The position numbers were made by a program, and so were the translations under genes. The notes beneath the pieces were generated by a model that was not told the origin of the DNA, did not search any database, and was given only the letters and a program-made list of their open reading frames with translations. Shown here piece by piece: positions 6,537-14,021 of a stretch of 22,300 nucleotides of DNA. Within the stretch, counting starts at the first letter, position 1. Every line of letters starts with the position of its first letter. The stretch spans positions 1-22,300 of the forward strand of contig JAHHTW010000029.1 in assembly GCA_020024265.1 (NCBI GenBank), in the 5' to 3' direction. This DNA is from Anaerotignum sp. (GTDB taxonomy: Bacteria; Bacillota; Clostridia; Lachnospirales; Anaerotignaceae).

Positions 6537-6848
6537 TTACAGCAATTTATCCATTTTTTCTTTCAATACAGAAGCAGGTACTGCACCGATGATGCTGTCT
6601 GCCACCGCACCATTTTTGAAGAAAATCATATTTGGTACGCTCATGACTTGATATTTCTGCGCCAATTCCATGGCCTGATCAATATCTACTTTTACAACCT
6701 TCGCTTTGTCACCATATTCCGCTTGCAGCTGTTCCAATACAGGGCCCATCATCTGACAGGGGCCGCACCATGTTGCAAAAAAGTCAACCAATACGGGAAC
6801 ATTACTTTCTAAAACCTCTTTCTGAAACGCATCTGCTTTTACTAACAT
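6537..6848 (-). CDS. trxA: Thioredoxin
   Basis: This 103-aa protein is the normal length for a thioredoxin. It has the active site W-C-G-P-C (near residues 28-32), preceded by VDFFAT. The cis-proline loop is SVPNMIFF and the C-terminal helix ends with LKEKMDKLL. It reduces protein disulfides in the cytosol and is normally recycled by thioredoxin reductase, which is not in this window. AAGGAGG lies eight bases before the ATG. The gene appears monocistronic, with its own promoter and terminator. It lies on the same strand as the oxygen-defence genes but is separated from them by the permease. Confidence 0.97.
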   Translation of the reverse strand: MLVKADAFQKEVLESNVPVLVDFFATWCGPCQMMGPVLEQLQAEYGDKAKVVKVDIDQAMELAQKYQVMSVPNMIFFKNGAVADSIIGAVPASVLKEKMDKLL

Positions 6849-6911
6849 GCTGTTTTCCTCCTTTTTATATCATACAAAAGTATTTTTTGTGTTTTCCTTA
6901 TTTCTATGGTC

Positions 6912-6940
6912 AGTATAGCATAGGATATGACACATTGCAA
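6912..6940 (-). promoter_or_regulatory. Predicted promoter of trxA
   Basis: On the minus strand TTGCAA (6940-6935), a 17-bp spacer and TATACT (6917-6912) form a sigma-A-like promoter, giving a leader of about 57 nt before the thioredoxin ATG. Confidence 0.6.
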
Positions 6941-6997
6941 TAAATTTTGTTAAATGATAACCATTCTTCTACACTTCTGTGTCATAAGTCACATAAA

Positions 6998-7026
6998 AAA
7001 AGGCGGCAACAGTCGCACCGCCTTTT
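6998..7026 (-). terminator. Rho-independent terminator
   Basis: AAAAGGCGG (6998-7006) pairs with CCGCCTTTT (7018-7026) around an 11-nt loop. On the minus strand it is followed by further T residues (seven in all), so it best fits a minus-strand transcript entering from 7030-7190. That implies a small gene or RNA there, since the next gene to the right is on the plus strand. Confidence 0.75.
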
Positions 7027-7178
7027 CATAAGGGGAAGAAGTAGGTAGATGCGAGTTTTGAATTTGGGGATTCTCTGCATCTACACTTACAGCATACCCA
7101 TACCACCGCCATACTATACATACAAATTGAAAAATTACAGTTTTTTTCATCCGCAAACTTCCCGTTTTTCAAACCCAT
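7026..7178 (-). CDS. Possible small cysteine-rich ORF (50 aa)
   Basis: AAAGGAGG (7188-7181) precedes an in-frame ATG at 7178 (2-bp spacing, too short) and a TTG at 7172 (8-bp spacing, ideal). The frame gives 50 or 48 residues and stops exactly at the start of a strong terminator. The peptide has six cysteines (14, 19, 29, 30, 32, 34 from the ATG), including CCKCRC, after a short hydrophobic run. I recognise no family. A perfect 8-bp inverted repeat (7045-7052 with 7077-7084) lies inside it, so the region could instead be a small non-coding RNA. No clear minus-strand promoter was found. Confidence 0.3.
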   Translation of the reverse strand: MGLKNGKFADEKNCNFSICMYSMAVVWVCCKCRCRESPNSKLASTYFFPL

Positions 7179-7225
7179 CCCCTCCTTTGTACCGCTTGGC
7201 TTTTGCAGGGTAACCGGATTGATGG

Positions 7226-7255
7226 TTGACAGCGCACTTTTCCGCCTGATAAAAT
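7226..7255 (+). promoter_or_regulatory. Predicted promoter of the NSS transporter
   Basis: A perfect TTGACA (7226-7231), an 18-bp spacer and TAAAAT (7250-7255) lie about 55 bp upstream of the transporter start. The predicted leader of about 47 nt is too short for a riboswitch. Confidence 0.6.
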
Positions 7256-7308
7256 GACTGGAGAATATCTGTGCATGTTTGAAGCACAGCAAGCAAAGGA
7301 GCAGCACA

Positions 7309-8712
7309 ATGCATACACATACAAAAAAACAACGGGATGGTTTTCGCAACAAGCATGGTTTTATACTTGCCTGTATCGGTTCCGCAGTCGGTATGGGGAA
7401 TATCTGGCGCTTTCCCATTATGGTATCCAAATACGGCGGTTTGACATTTCTCATACCCTACGCCATATTTGTTGTACTGATTGCATCCTCGGGCGTCATC
7501 GGCGAATTTGCATTGGGGCGTTATGCCGGCGCAGGGCCTGTCGGTGCTTTCGGCACATGCACAAAAGAGCGTTGGAACCAATCCAAAATCGGACATGCCA
7601 TCGGCGCACTGCCCATCATCGGCGCACTGATGCTCGCCATTGGTTATACGGTCGTTTTGAGCTGGATTTTCCTCTATACTTGGATGGGGCTTTCCGGCAG
7701 CTTGTTTGCCATGGGACAGGATATGGACGTGATCGGCAGTACATTTGGCAGCATTGCCCCAGAGGCAGATACGTTACAAGAAGCCATCTCTATGATGCTG
7801 GATCATGGCATCTTTCATACAGGCAATGGCATATGGCTGATTTTCGGCTTGGCAGTATCCCTTGTGATTATGGCGCTCGGCATTGGCGGTGGTATCGAAA
7901 AAGCGAATAAAGTCATGATGCCTGTACTTTTTTTCCTTTTTGTGATACTGGCAGCATATATTTTTACACTGCCCGGCGCACAAGCAGGCTATGCCTATAT
8001 CCTGACATTTGAGCCAAAAGCACTCTTGCATATTGAGGTTTGGGTATTCGCTTTTGGTCAGGCATTTTTCTCATTGTCTGTTGCAGGCAACGGCTCTGTG
8101 ATCTACGGCTCTTATCTGCCAAAAACAGAGGATATTCCGGCTTCTGCCAAAAACATTGCCATTTTCGACTCTCTGGCAGCCTGCCTCGCCATGCTGGTCA
8201 TCCTTCCGGCAATGGGCGTTGGAAATGTCGTACCAAAAACCGCAGGCCCCGGATTGATGTTTGTATCCCTGCCAAATGTATTCAACGGTATGGCAGGCGG
8301 ACAAATCGTAGGCATGGTATTTTTCATCTGTGTATTGTTCGCTGGGATTTCCTCCATCATCAATCTATATGAAGCACCGGTTGCCTTTTTGCAGGAAACA
8401 TTCCATTTCCGCAGACTGCCTGCTGTGCTGACCATCGGCGGCATCGGCGGCATTGTTGCGCTTATCATACAACCCTTTACCTCACAATGGATGGATATTG
8501 TGTCCATTTACATTTGTCCGATGGGCGCATTGCTTGCCGGTATCATGTTTTTCTGGGTACTCAGAAAGGAAACCGCTCTTGCCGCAGTTGCGGAAGGTCG
8601 CAGCAATGGTAAAAAAATCGGTCGTTGGTTTCATCCCTTCGGAAAATATATCTATTGCCTGTTCGCTTTGATTGCTTTGATCGCAGGTGCAATCTATGGC
8701 GGCATTGGCTGA
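7309..8712 (+). CDS. Sodium-coupled transporter of the NSS (LeuT-like) family
   Basis: This 467-aa integral membrane protein starts with the family signature GFILACIGSAVGMGNIWRFP (residues 17-36), the TM1 region that forms the sodium and substrate sites in LeuT-type transporters. About 12 hydrophobic segments follow, as in bacterial members of normal length. Such proteins import amino acids or related amines with sodium; the substrate cannot be assigned here. The ATG at 7309 is chosen because AAAGGAG lies ten bases upstream; an in-frame TTG ten codons earlier lacks a ribosome site. The gene is monocistronic, with a TTGACA promoter and a terminator directly after the stop. It is the first plus-strand gene of the long right-hand block. 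Confidence 0.92.
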   Translation: MHTHTKKQRDGFRNKHGFILACIGSAVGMGNIWRFPIMVSKYGGLTFLIPYAIFVVLIASSGVIGEFALGRYAGAGPVGAFGTCTKERWNQSKIGHAIGALPIIGALMLAIGYTVVLSWIFLYTWMGLSGSLFAMGQDMDVIGSTFGSIAPEADTLQEAISMMLDHGIFHTGNGIWLIFGLAVSLVIMALGIGGGIEKANKVMMPVLFFLFVILAAYIFTLPGAQAGYAYILTFEPKALLHIEVWVFAFGQAFFSLSVAGNGSVIYGSYLPKTEDIPASAKNIAIFDSLAACLAMLVILPAMGVGNVVPKTAGPGLMFVSLPNVFNGMAGGQIVGMVFFICVLFAGISSIINLYEAPVAFLQETFHFRRLPAVLTIGGIGGIVALIIQPFTSQWMDIVSIYICPMGALLAGIMFFWVLRKETALAAVAEGRSNGKKIGRWFHPFGKYIYCLFALIALIAGAIYGGIG

Positions 8713-8728
8713 AAATCATATATACAAA

Positions 8729-8762
8729 AAAACCATCACACAAAAGATGTGATGGTTTTTTT
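8729..8762 (+). terminator. Terminator of the NSS transporter gene
   Basis: AACCATCACA (8731-8740) pairs with TGTGATGGTT (8748-8757), flanked by an A-run on the left and seven T residues on the right. It starts less than 20 bp after the stop codon. Confidence 0.9.
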
Positions 8763-8815
8763 CTCCTCATTCTCTCACCCGCTCCTTTTTCCCCTCTCCT
8801 GCTTCTTCCCCCCTT

Positions 8816-8896
8816 GCAGTGTTTCAAAAAAAAACACTGCCGGAAACGTTTTGTGCCAGCTTTTTCAAAAGCCTGCGGGGTTTGTGGCAGCGCCCC
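8816..8896 (-). repeat. Intergenic stem-loop repeat, copy 2 (reverse orientation)
   Basis: Read on the minus strand this has the same order of parts as positions 1-82: a GGGGCG..GC-rich head (8896-8877), the GGCTTTTGAAAAAGCTGG core (8873-8856), a CAAAACGTTT link, and a GCAGTGTTT..AAACACTGC hairpin (8840-8816). It lies between the NSS transporter terminator and the argS promoter. It is a diverged copy of the same dispersed element. Confidence 0.7.
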
Positions 8897-8914
8897 AACT
8901 GCTGAATACGTTTC

Positions 8915-8943
8915 TTGATTTTCCGCAGTGTTTGTGCTACAAT
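8915..8943 (+). promoter_or_regulatory. Predicted promoter of argS
   Basis: TTGATT (8915-8920), a 17-bp spacer and TACAAT (8938-8943) predict a start near 8950 and a leader of about 176 nt. The last 75 nt of the leader (about 9048-9120) are almost only A and C with little G or T. No T-box signature was recognised, although T-boxes are common before clostridial tRNA synthetase genes. Confidence 0.6.
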
Positions 8944-9125
8944 AATGCCAAATGCAATCTCTGCCACGTGCTTGATGCCGCTGCTTTTTCCCAAAAAGCC
9001 CACCGACCTTGCAGTACGTTCTGTAGGCAGGATTTTTCTTTTTTCGGACAAAAAACACGAAAACAACAACCACACGAAATCATACACAAAAACCAAATGA
9101 AAACCAAACGGAAAACGGAGGATGA

Positions 9126-10826
9126 ATGAATATGGATATGAAACAAAAACTGGCAGAAGCCATCTCAACTGCCTGTACGGTTGCGGCAGATGAAATCGCC
9201 GCTGCCATCGAAGTACCGTCCAATCCCGATATGGGCGACTTTGCTTACCCCTGCTTTAAGCTTGCAAAGGTGCTGCGTAAGGCTCCACCCATGATCGCTG
9301 CCGAAATCGGCGAAAAATTGGTGAAGCCCGACTTTATATCCGAAATAAAAATTGTTGGCGCATATATCAATTTCTTTATGGATAAACAGTTCTATACCAA
9401 ACAAGTGTTGCAGGATGTGCTGACACAAAACAGCGATTACGGCAAAAGCAATATGGGTGCAGGGAAAACCATAGTCATTGACTATTCCTCCCCCAATATT
9501 GCAAAGCCCTTCCACGTTGGGCATTTGCGTTCCACCGTCATTGGTAACGCTTTGTACCAGATTCATAAAGCGCTTGGCTATCATTGTGTGGGCATCAACC
9601 ACTTGGGCGATTGGGGCACACAGTTTGGTAAGCTGATTGTGGCATATCAAAAATGGGGCAGCGCCGAAGCAATCGAAAAAGACGGCATTCAGGAATTGAT
9701 GCGTATTTACGTCATGTTCCATGATGCTGCAAAAGAAAATCCCGCTTTGGATGACGAAGCACGCCTTTGGTTTGTCAAAATGCAGGACGGTGACGAAGAA
9801 GCGATTTCTTTGTGGAAATGGTTCTATCAGATCAGTATTCGTGAATTTGCACGTGTGTATGATATGCTGGGTGTGTCATTCGACGCATATACCGGCGAGA
9901 GCTTTTATAATGACAAAATGGCTCCCGTTGTAGAGGAATTGCGGCAAAAAGGTCTGCTGGTAGAGAGCGAAGGCGCACAGATTGTGGATTTGTCTGATGC
10001 CAATATGCCGCCCTGCCTGATTATCCGTAAGGATGGCGGCACATTGTATGCTACCAGAGATATTACCGCTGCATTGTATCGTAAGAAAACATACGACTTT
10101 GATAAATGCATTTATTTGACTGCTTTAGACCAAAACCTCCACTTTGCACAGTGGTTTGAGGTGATTCACAAAATGGGCTATGACTGGTATAAAAACCTCA
10201 TTCATGTACCATTTGGTCTGGTCAGTCTGGAAAGCGGAAAGCTCTCCACACGTCAGGGAAATGTCGTATTGATGGAGGATTTGCTGCATCAGGCGATTGC
10301 CGAAACAAAGAAAATCATTGAAGAAAAAAATCCCGGTCTGCCGGACAAAGAAACCGTTGCGCAAAAGGTAGGGATCGGCGCTGTGATCTTCAACGATTTA
10401 TACAACACCAGAATCAAAGATGTTGTATTCTCCTGGGAGAGAATGTTGAATTTCGACGGAGAAACCGGCCCATATGTACAGTATACACATGCAAGAGCAT
10501 GCAGCATTTTGAAAAAAGCACCCGATTTTTCCATGGAGAATATTGATTTTTCCAAGCTGGATGATGAGGCGTCTTTGCAGGTATGCAAGCTTTTGGAAGC
10601 ATTCCCTGCCAAGATTGCGGATGCAGCAGCAAAGCTGGAGCCATATCTGCTTACCAGACATCTGGTAGCGATTGCACAATCCTTCAATAAATTCTATCAT
10701 GACAATCCGATTTTGAGCAGTGAAGCAACGGTACGTCAAGCAAGACTTGCTGTTGTTATGGCTGTCAAAACGGTATTGGCTGCCGGTTTGGCATTGCTTG
10801 GCATAGATGCACCGGAGCAGATGTAA
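9126..10826 (+). CDS. argS: Arginyl-tRNA synthetase
   Basis: This 566-aa class I synthetase charges tRNA-Arg with arginine. The HIGH-type motif is H130-V-G-H133 within SSPNIAKPFHVGHLRSTVIG. The KMSKS-type motif is degenerate, LSTRQ (373-377), as usual in ArgRS. An N-terminal tRNA-binding (Add-1) domain is present (about 5-90), and a C-terminal DALR anticodon-binding domain spans about 450-566. GGAGG at 9117-9121 is 4 bp from the ATG at 9126 and 10 bp from the in-frame ATG at 9132. The start is therefore uncertain by two codons. A lipid kinase gene follows 26 bp after the stop and is probably cotranscribed. Confidence 0.97.
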   Translation: MNMDMKQKLAEAISTACTVAADEIAAAIEVPSNPDMGDFAYPCFKLAKVLRKAPPMIAAEIGEKLVKPDFISEIKIVGAYINFFMDKQFYTKQVLQDVLTQNSDYGKSNMGAGKTIVIDYSSPNIAKPFHVGHLRSTVIGNALYQIHKALGYHCVGINHLGDWGTQFGKLIVAYQKWGSAEAIEKDGIQELMRIYVMFHDAAKENPALDDEARLWFVKMQDGDEEAISLWKWFYQISIREFARVYDMLGVSFDAYTGESFYNDKMAPVVEELRQKGLLVESEGAQIVDLSDANMPPCLIIRKDGGTLYATRDITAALYRKKTYDFDKCIYLTALDQNLHFAQWFEVIHKMGYDWYKNLIHVPFGLVSLESGKLSTRQGNVVLMEDLLHQAIAETKKIIEEKNPGLPDKETVAQKVGIGAVIFNDLYNTRIKDVVFSWERMLNFDGETGPYVQYTHARACSILKKAPDFSMENIDFSKLDDEASLQVCKLLEAFPAKIADAAAKLEPYLLTRHLVAIAQSFNKFYHDNPILSSEATVRQARLAVVMAVKTVLAAGLALLGIDAPEQM

Positions 10827-10852
10827 AAATGCTACAAGGGAGATGATTTGTC

Positions 10853-11830
10853 ATGAAAAAGGTAAAATTATTTTACAATCCCTTTTCGGGCAATAAGACA
10901 TTCCGATTTGATTTAGATGTTTGCATTGGTATTTTTCAGCAAGCCGGCTACGAGGTACATCCCTATCGTACGATGATTCCCGGCGATATTGAGGCACATA
11001 TTGCACAAATGGACAAAGATTACGACATCGTAATTGCATCCGGCGGTGATGGCACAGTAAATATTGTACTCAACGCATTGATGCACAACCATCTGCATAT
11101 TCCTTTGGGGATTATCCCCTCCGGTACCGCAAATGATTTTGCAACATTTTTGGGATTAAAAACAGGAGATGTCACAGATGCCTGTCATGTGATGGTGGAA
11201 ACGGAGCCGCAATGGATTGATATTGGTGTGGTCAATGATGATATTTATTTCATCAATGTATGTGCAGGCGGGCTATTGACGAATGTTTCTCAGACCGTGG
11301 ACAAGAATGTCAAAAATGCACTGGGCAATTTGTCATATTATCTCAAGGGAATGGAGCAGCTTCCAAACTTCCATAAGATACCGTTTCGGATTACCACATC
11401 CACAGGCAGTCAGGAAGTAGACATGTATCTATATATGATACTCAACAGCGCCGGTACGGGGAGCTTTACGAAGCTTTCGCCGGAGGCATCCGTTACAGAC
11501 GGGGTATTTGAGTTCATCGGCATCCGTGCAAACTCTATACTGGATTTTCCCACCATACTCTTACGGCTGGTGGCAGGAGATCATCTGTCGGATGAAAAAA
11601 ATATTTTATACATACGGGATCATTTTTTTCAGATTGCATGTTTGGATGCCGATTTTCAAATTATGGAATCTTCCATTGACGGAGAAGTCGGGCCAAAAAT
11701 GCCCTTTACCGTTCGGGTACTGCCCAAGGCATATCCCATTTACGGAAAATTTGAGCAGTGCAACAAAATCCGTCGCAGCAAGCAAGGCAAGGTATTTAAG
11801 AAGCAGAGCGAACGATTGGAAAGCCCTTGA
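10853..11830 (+). CDS. Diacylglycerol-kinase-family lipid kinase (YegS/BmrU-like)
   Basis: The 325-aa protein has the DAG-kinase catalytic fold. FYNPFSG opens the nucleotide-binding domain, GGDGTVN (residues 64-70) is the phosphate-binding loop, and PSGTANDFA follows near 87. The C-terminal half is the beta-sandwich typical of YegS/DgkB proteins. Family members phosphorylate diacylglycerol or related lipids at the inner membrane face. The substrate here, and whether it recycles diacylglycerol from lipoteichoic acid synthesis, are not shown. AAGGGAG lies about nine bases before the ATG. It closely follows argS and probably shares its transcript, which ends at the terminator at 11915-11945. Confidence 0.9.
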   Translation: MKKVKLFYNPFSGNKTFRFDLDVCIGIFQQAGYEVHPYRTMIPGDIEAHIAQMDKDYDIVIASGGDGTVNIVLNALMHNHLHIPLGIIPSGTANDFATFLGLKTGDVTDACHVMVETEPQWIDIGVVNDDIYFINVCAGGLLTNVSQTVDKNVKNALGNLSYYLKGMEQLPNFHKIPFRITTSTGSQEVDMYLYMILNSAGTGSFTKLSPEASVTDGVFEFIGIRANSILDFPTILLRLVAGDHLSDEKNILYIRDHFFQIACLDADFQIMESSIDGEVGPKMPFTVRVLPKAYPIYGKFEQCNKIRRSKQGKVFKKQSERLESP

Positions 11831-11833
11831 TTT

Positions 11834-11870
11834 TGTGGCTTTGTCCCACGCATAGACTTTTGGAAGGGTT
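11834..11870 (+). repeat. Possible degenerate copy of the stem-loop repeat
   Basis: GTGGCTTTGTCCCAC followed at the expected distance by GACTTTTGGAAGGGTTT matches, with several substitutions, the GGGGCTTTGCCCC head and AAGCTTTTGAAAAAGCTT core of positions 1-42. The stem complementarity is partly lost. It could be a decayed copy or chance similarity. Confidence 0.35.
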
Positions 11871-11914
11871 TATGTAAGAGCAAGAATGAGAAGAAATATG
11901 GAAACAGGATATAC

Positions 11915-11945
11915 AAAAAAGGAATGTGTCACACATTCCTTTTTT
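11915..11945 (+). terminator. Terminator after the argS / lipid kinase operon
   Basis: AAAAAAGGAATGTG (11915-11928), loop TCA, then CACATTCCTTTTTT form a long stem with a T-run. Its last T is shared with the first base of the parS site at 11946, so the terminator and partition site are directly abutted. Confidence 0.9.
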
Positions 11946-11961
11946 TGTTTCACGTGAAACA
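11946..11961. promoter_or_regulatory. parS: parS site 1 (Spo0J-binding)
   Basis: TGTTTCACGTGAAACA is a perfect 16-bp match to the consensus parS palindrome bound by Spo0J/ParB in Bacillus and other Firmicutes. It lies about 265 bp upstream of the soj start and nucleates ParB spreading for chromosome segregation. Confidence 0.97.
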
Positions 11962-12000
11962 AACAGAAAAACCATTTGCACGCCATATAACATGTTTGCA

Positions 12001-12016
12001 TGTTTCACGTGAAACA
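12001..12016. promoter_or_regulatory. parS: parS site 2 (Spo0J-binding)
   Basis: This is a second perfect TGTTTCACGTGAAACA, 55 bp after the first site and about 55 bp before the -35 of the predicted soj promoter. ParB bound here could also affect transcription of the partition operon. Confidence 0.97.
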
Positions 12017-12071
12017 TCATAAAATGCAAATATATGGAAAAGAAAAGTCATGTTTCCTTTTTTTGAAATAC

Positions 12072-12100
12072 TTGCCCCTCATTTTTTCTAGTGGTATACT
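12072..12100 (+). promoter_or_regulatory. Predicted promoter of the soj operon
   Basis: TTGCCC (12072-12077), a 17-bp spacer and TATACT (12095-12100) predict a start near 12107 and a leader of about 100 nt before soj. Confidence 0.6.
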
Positions 12101-12209
12101 ATATTTACACTGTTTTTGATGAGTGAACCATCTCAATCAAGCATGTTTTACAGTCACATTCCTTGGAAGTACACCTGTGCTTCCCCAACAAAAGAAAGGT
12201 GGAAACCAT

Positions 12210-12980
12210 ATGGGAAATGTCAGAACCATTGCCATCACCAATCAAAAGGGCGGTGTCGGCAAAACAACAACTGCAATCAATCTTTCTGCATGTCTTGCAG
12301 AAGCCGGAAAAAAAGTTCTGCTTGTGGATGCAGACCAGCAGGGAAACGCCACCAGTGGGTTGGGACTGGACAAAAACGCAATCCCTCAAACCATATATGA
12401 TGTCATGCTCGAGCAAGCAACTTTGGCAGATGTCATACAAACAACCTGTGTGGATGGTTTGGAACTGATTCCTGCCAACATTCATCTGACTGGCGCCGAA
12501 ATCGAATTGATCGGTAAAGAAAAAAGAGAATATATATTGCAAAATGCACTTTTGGAAATCAAAAACAATTATGATTTCATACTCATTGACTGCCCACCCT
12601 CTCTGAACCTCATTACCATCAATGCGCTCACAGCCGCTGATACGGTACTGGTTCCCATACAGTGTGAATATTTTGCACTGGAGGGTTTGGAACAGCTTTT
12701 GCACACGGTCAATCTTGTGAAAAAACGGCTCAACCGTCATCTGAATTTGGAAGGCATTGTATTTACAATGTATGATGCACGCACCAATCTTTCCATTCAG
12801 GTTGTAGAAGAAGTCAAACGCAGTTTGGGCGGAAACGTATACCACAGCATCATCCCCCGCAACGTGCGTTTGGGCGAAGCGCCCAGCCACGGACTGCCCA
12901 TCCATCTCTATGATTCCAAATCCAAGGGGGCAGAAAGCTATCGTCTTTTGGCTCAGGAGGTCATAAACAAAAAAGCATGA
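12210..12980 (+). CDS. soj: Chromosome-partitioning ATPase ParA/Soj
   Basis: The 256-aa protein is a full-length chromosomal ParA. It has the deviant Walker A motif KGGVGKTT (13-20), the switch region DADQQGNAT (40-48) and the Walker B-type ILIDCPPS. It binds ATP, dimerises on nucleoid DNA and, with ParB/Spo0J, drives origin segregation. In Bacillus it also regulates DnaA. The ATG at 12210 has AAAGGTGG seven bases upstream and gives the normal N-terminus; the frame is open 29 codons further but lacks a ribosome site. The gene is followed after 54 bp by an SGNH-like gene and then spo0J, so the usual soj-spo0J adjacency is interrupted. Confidence 0.97.
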   Translation: MGNVRTIAITNQKGGVGKTTTAINLSACLAEAGKKVLLVDADQQGNATSGLGLDKNAIPQTIYDVMLEQATLADVIQTTCVDGLELIPANIHLTGAEIELIGKEKREYILQNALLEIKNNYDFILIDCPPSLNLITINALTAADTVLVPIQCEYFALEGLEQLLHTVNLVKKRLNRHLNLEGIVFTMYDARTNLSIQVVEEVKRSLGGNVYHSIIPRNVRLGEAPSHGLPIHLYDSKSKGAESYRLLAQEVINKKA

Positions 12981-13034
12981 CTATGCAAGCTGCCGCTATG
13001 ATGATACAAATAGAAAAGAAAAGGAGAAGGAAAC

Positions 13035-13982
13035 ATGCAAAAATCGGATTCCGATCTGCAAAACAAGCTTAAGGAATTGACAGAGCAATTCATCATAAAC
13101 AACTATGATTATGTATGGCTGAAATCCATGATACAAACCGCACGCACCACGACCATTCCCGATTCTACATTGATCTTCGGTTCTTCACATATGCTCTATG
13201 GCATTGATCGCACTGCATGGAAGCATGCCATCAATTGCGCCATGAGTTCACAGGATTTGTATTATGATTTTCTTTGTGCAAAAGAAGCCTTGCGCAATCG
13301 CCCCAAAGGTGTCATAAAGAAATGTTTTTTGGAAACACCCTATTATGCACCTTTTCATGATTTTTCCCGTTCCAAAAATGAACTGGAACGTACCAATTTG
13401 ATTTCCGGGGTATATATGCCTATTTTTCACGATCCACATAACTGGACAGAAGCAAATTGTGTAGATCTATGGCAAAACATACCGGCTGAAGAAGCATGGA
13501 AAAGCACCATAGAACAGAATGCTTTGGATGCCATGCAAATCGTCGGTTCCTATTTTACATTGAGAAATCGTGTATCATTATATGGTTTTGGTGAATTTGT
13601 ATGGCCTACGCTCACAGATGCACAACGGGATGAAATAGACAAAAAACGTGCCACATCCCATTGTCAAAGCTATCAATACAAAGACACCACAAAACCAAAT
13701 CAACAAATTTTGAAGGATTTCATTCATCTCCTATATGAACAGGAAATCATGCCCATTCTTGTGGTAACACCCTATTCTGAAGGGTATAACCGCTATATAC
13801 GAAGCGAACTCAAAGAAAGCCTTTTGCAGATGATTGATGACATTTCGGAGGATGTGCATTTTGTGGATTTCAACGATGCCCCCGAGCTTTTTCGGCATGA
13901 GGATTTCATAGATTCTGACCATCTCAGCACCATTGGCGCCACCAAAATGAGCGTCATATTGGCAGAGATGTTCGGAACATAA
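13035..13982 (+). CDS. SGNH-hydrolase-like protein of unknown function
   Basis: This 315-aa protein is of no firmly recognised family. A block-I-like motif LIFGSSHMLYGID (residues 46-58) near the N-terminus and a block-V-like D293-S-D-H296-L-x-x-x-G near the C-terminus resemble the Ser and Asp/His catalytic blocks of SGNH/GDSL and DltD-like proteins. A VVTPYSEGYN segment follows a beta strand near 243. There is no signal peptide or transmembrane segment, whereas many DltD-like relatives are membrane-bound. AAGGAG lies about eight bases before the ATG. It lies between soj and spo0J on the same strand, 54 bp from one and 39 bp from the other, so it is probably cotranscribed. It could be an esterase or acyltransferase acting on a small molecule, but no substrate can be inferred. 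Confidence 0.8.
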   Translation: MQKSDSDLQNKLKELTEQFIINNYDYVWLKSMIQTARTTTIPDSTLIFGSSHMLYGIDRTAWKHAINCAMSSQDLYYDFLCAKEALRNRPKGVIKKCFLETPYYAPFHDFSRSKNELERTNLISGVYMPIFHDPHNWTEANCVDLWQNIPAEEAWKSTIEQNALDAMQIVGSYFTLRNRVSLYGFGEFVWPTLTDAQRDEIDKKRATSHCQSYQYKDTTKPNQQILKDFIHLLYEQEIMPILVVTPYSEGYNRYIRSELKESLLQMIDDISEDVHFVDFNDAPELFRHEDFIDSDHLSTIGATKMSVILAEMFGT

Positions 13983-14021
13983 TCACATACACCACACAAT
14001 TTGAACAGGAGGGAATATTGC

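Noticed and set aside
7254..7910. 218-codon plus-strand frame overlapping the NSS transporter
   Set aside because: It is an out-of-frame shadow of the transporter, rich in Arg, Cys and His, without conserved features.
8950..9125. T-box riboswitch before argS
   Set aside because: No AGGGTGG-type antiterminator sequence and no terminator hairpin were visible in the leader.
12123..12209. 29-codon upstream extension of soj
   Set aside because: There is no ribosome site. The ATG at 12210 matches the conserved ParA N-terminus.
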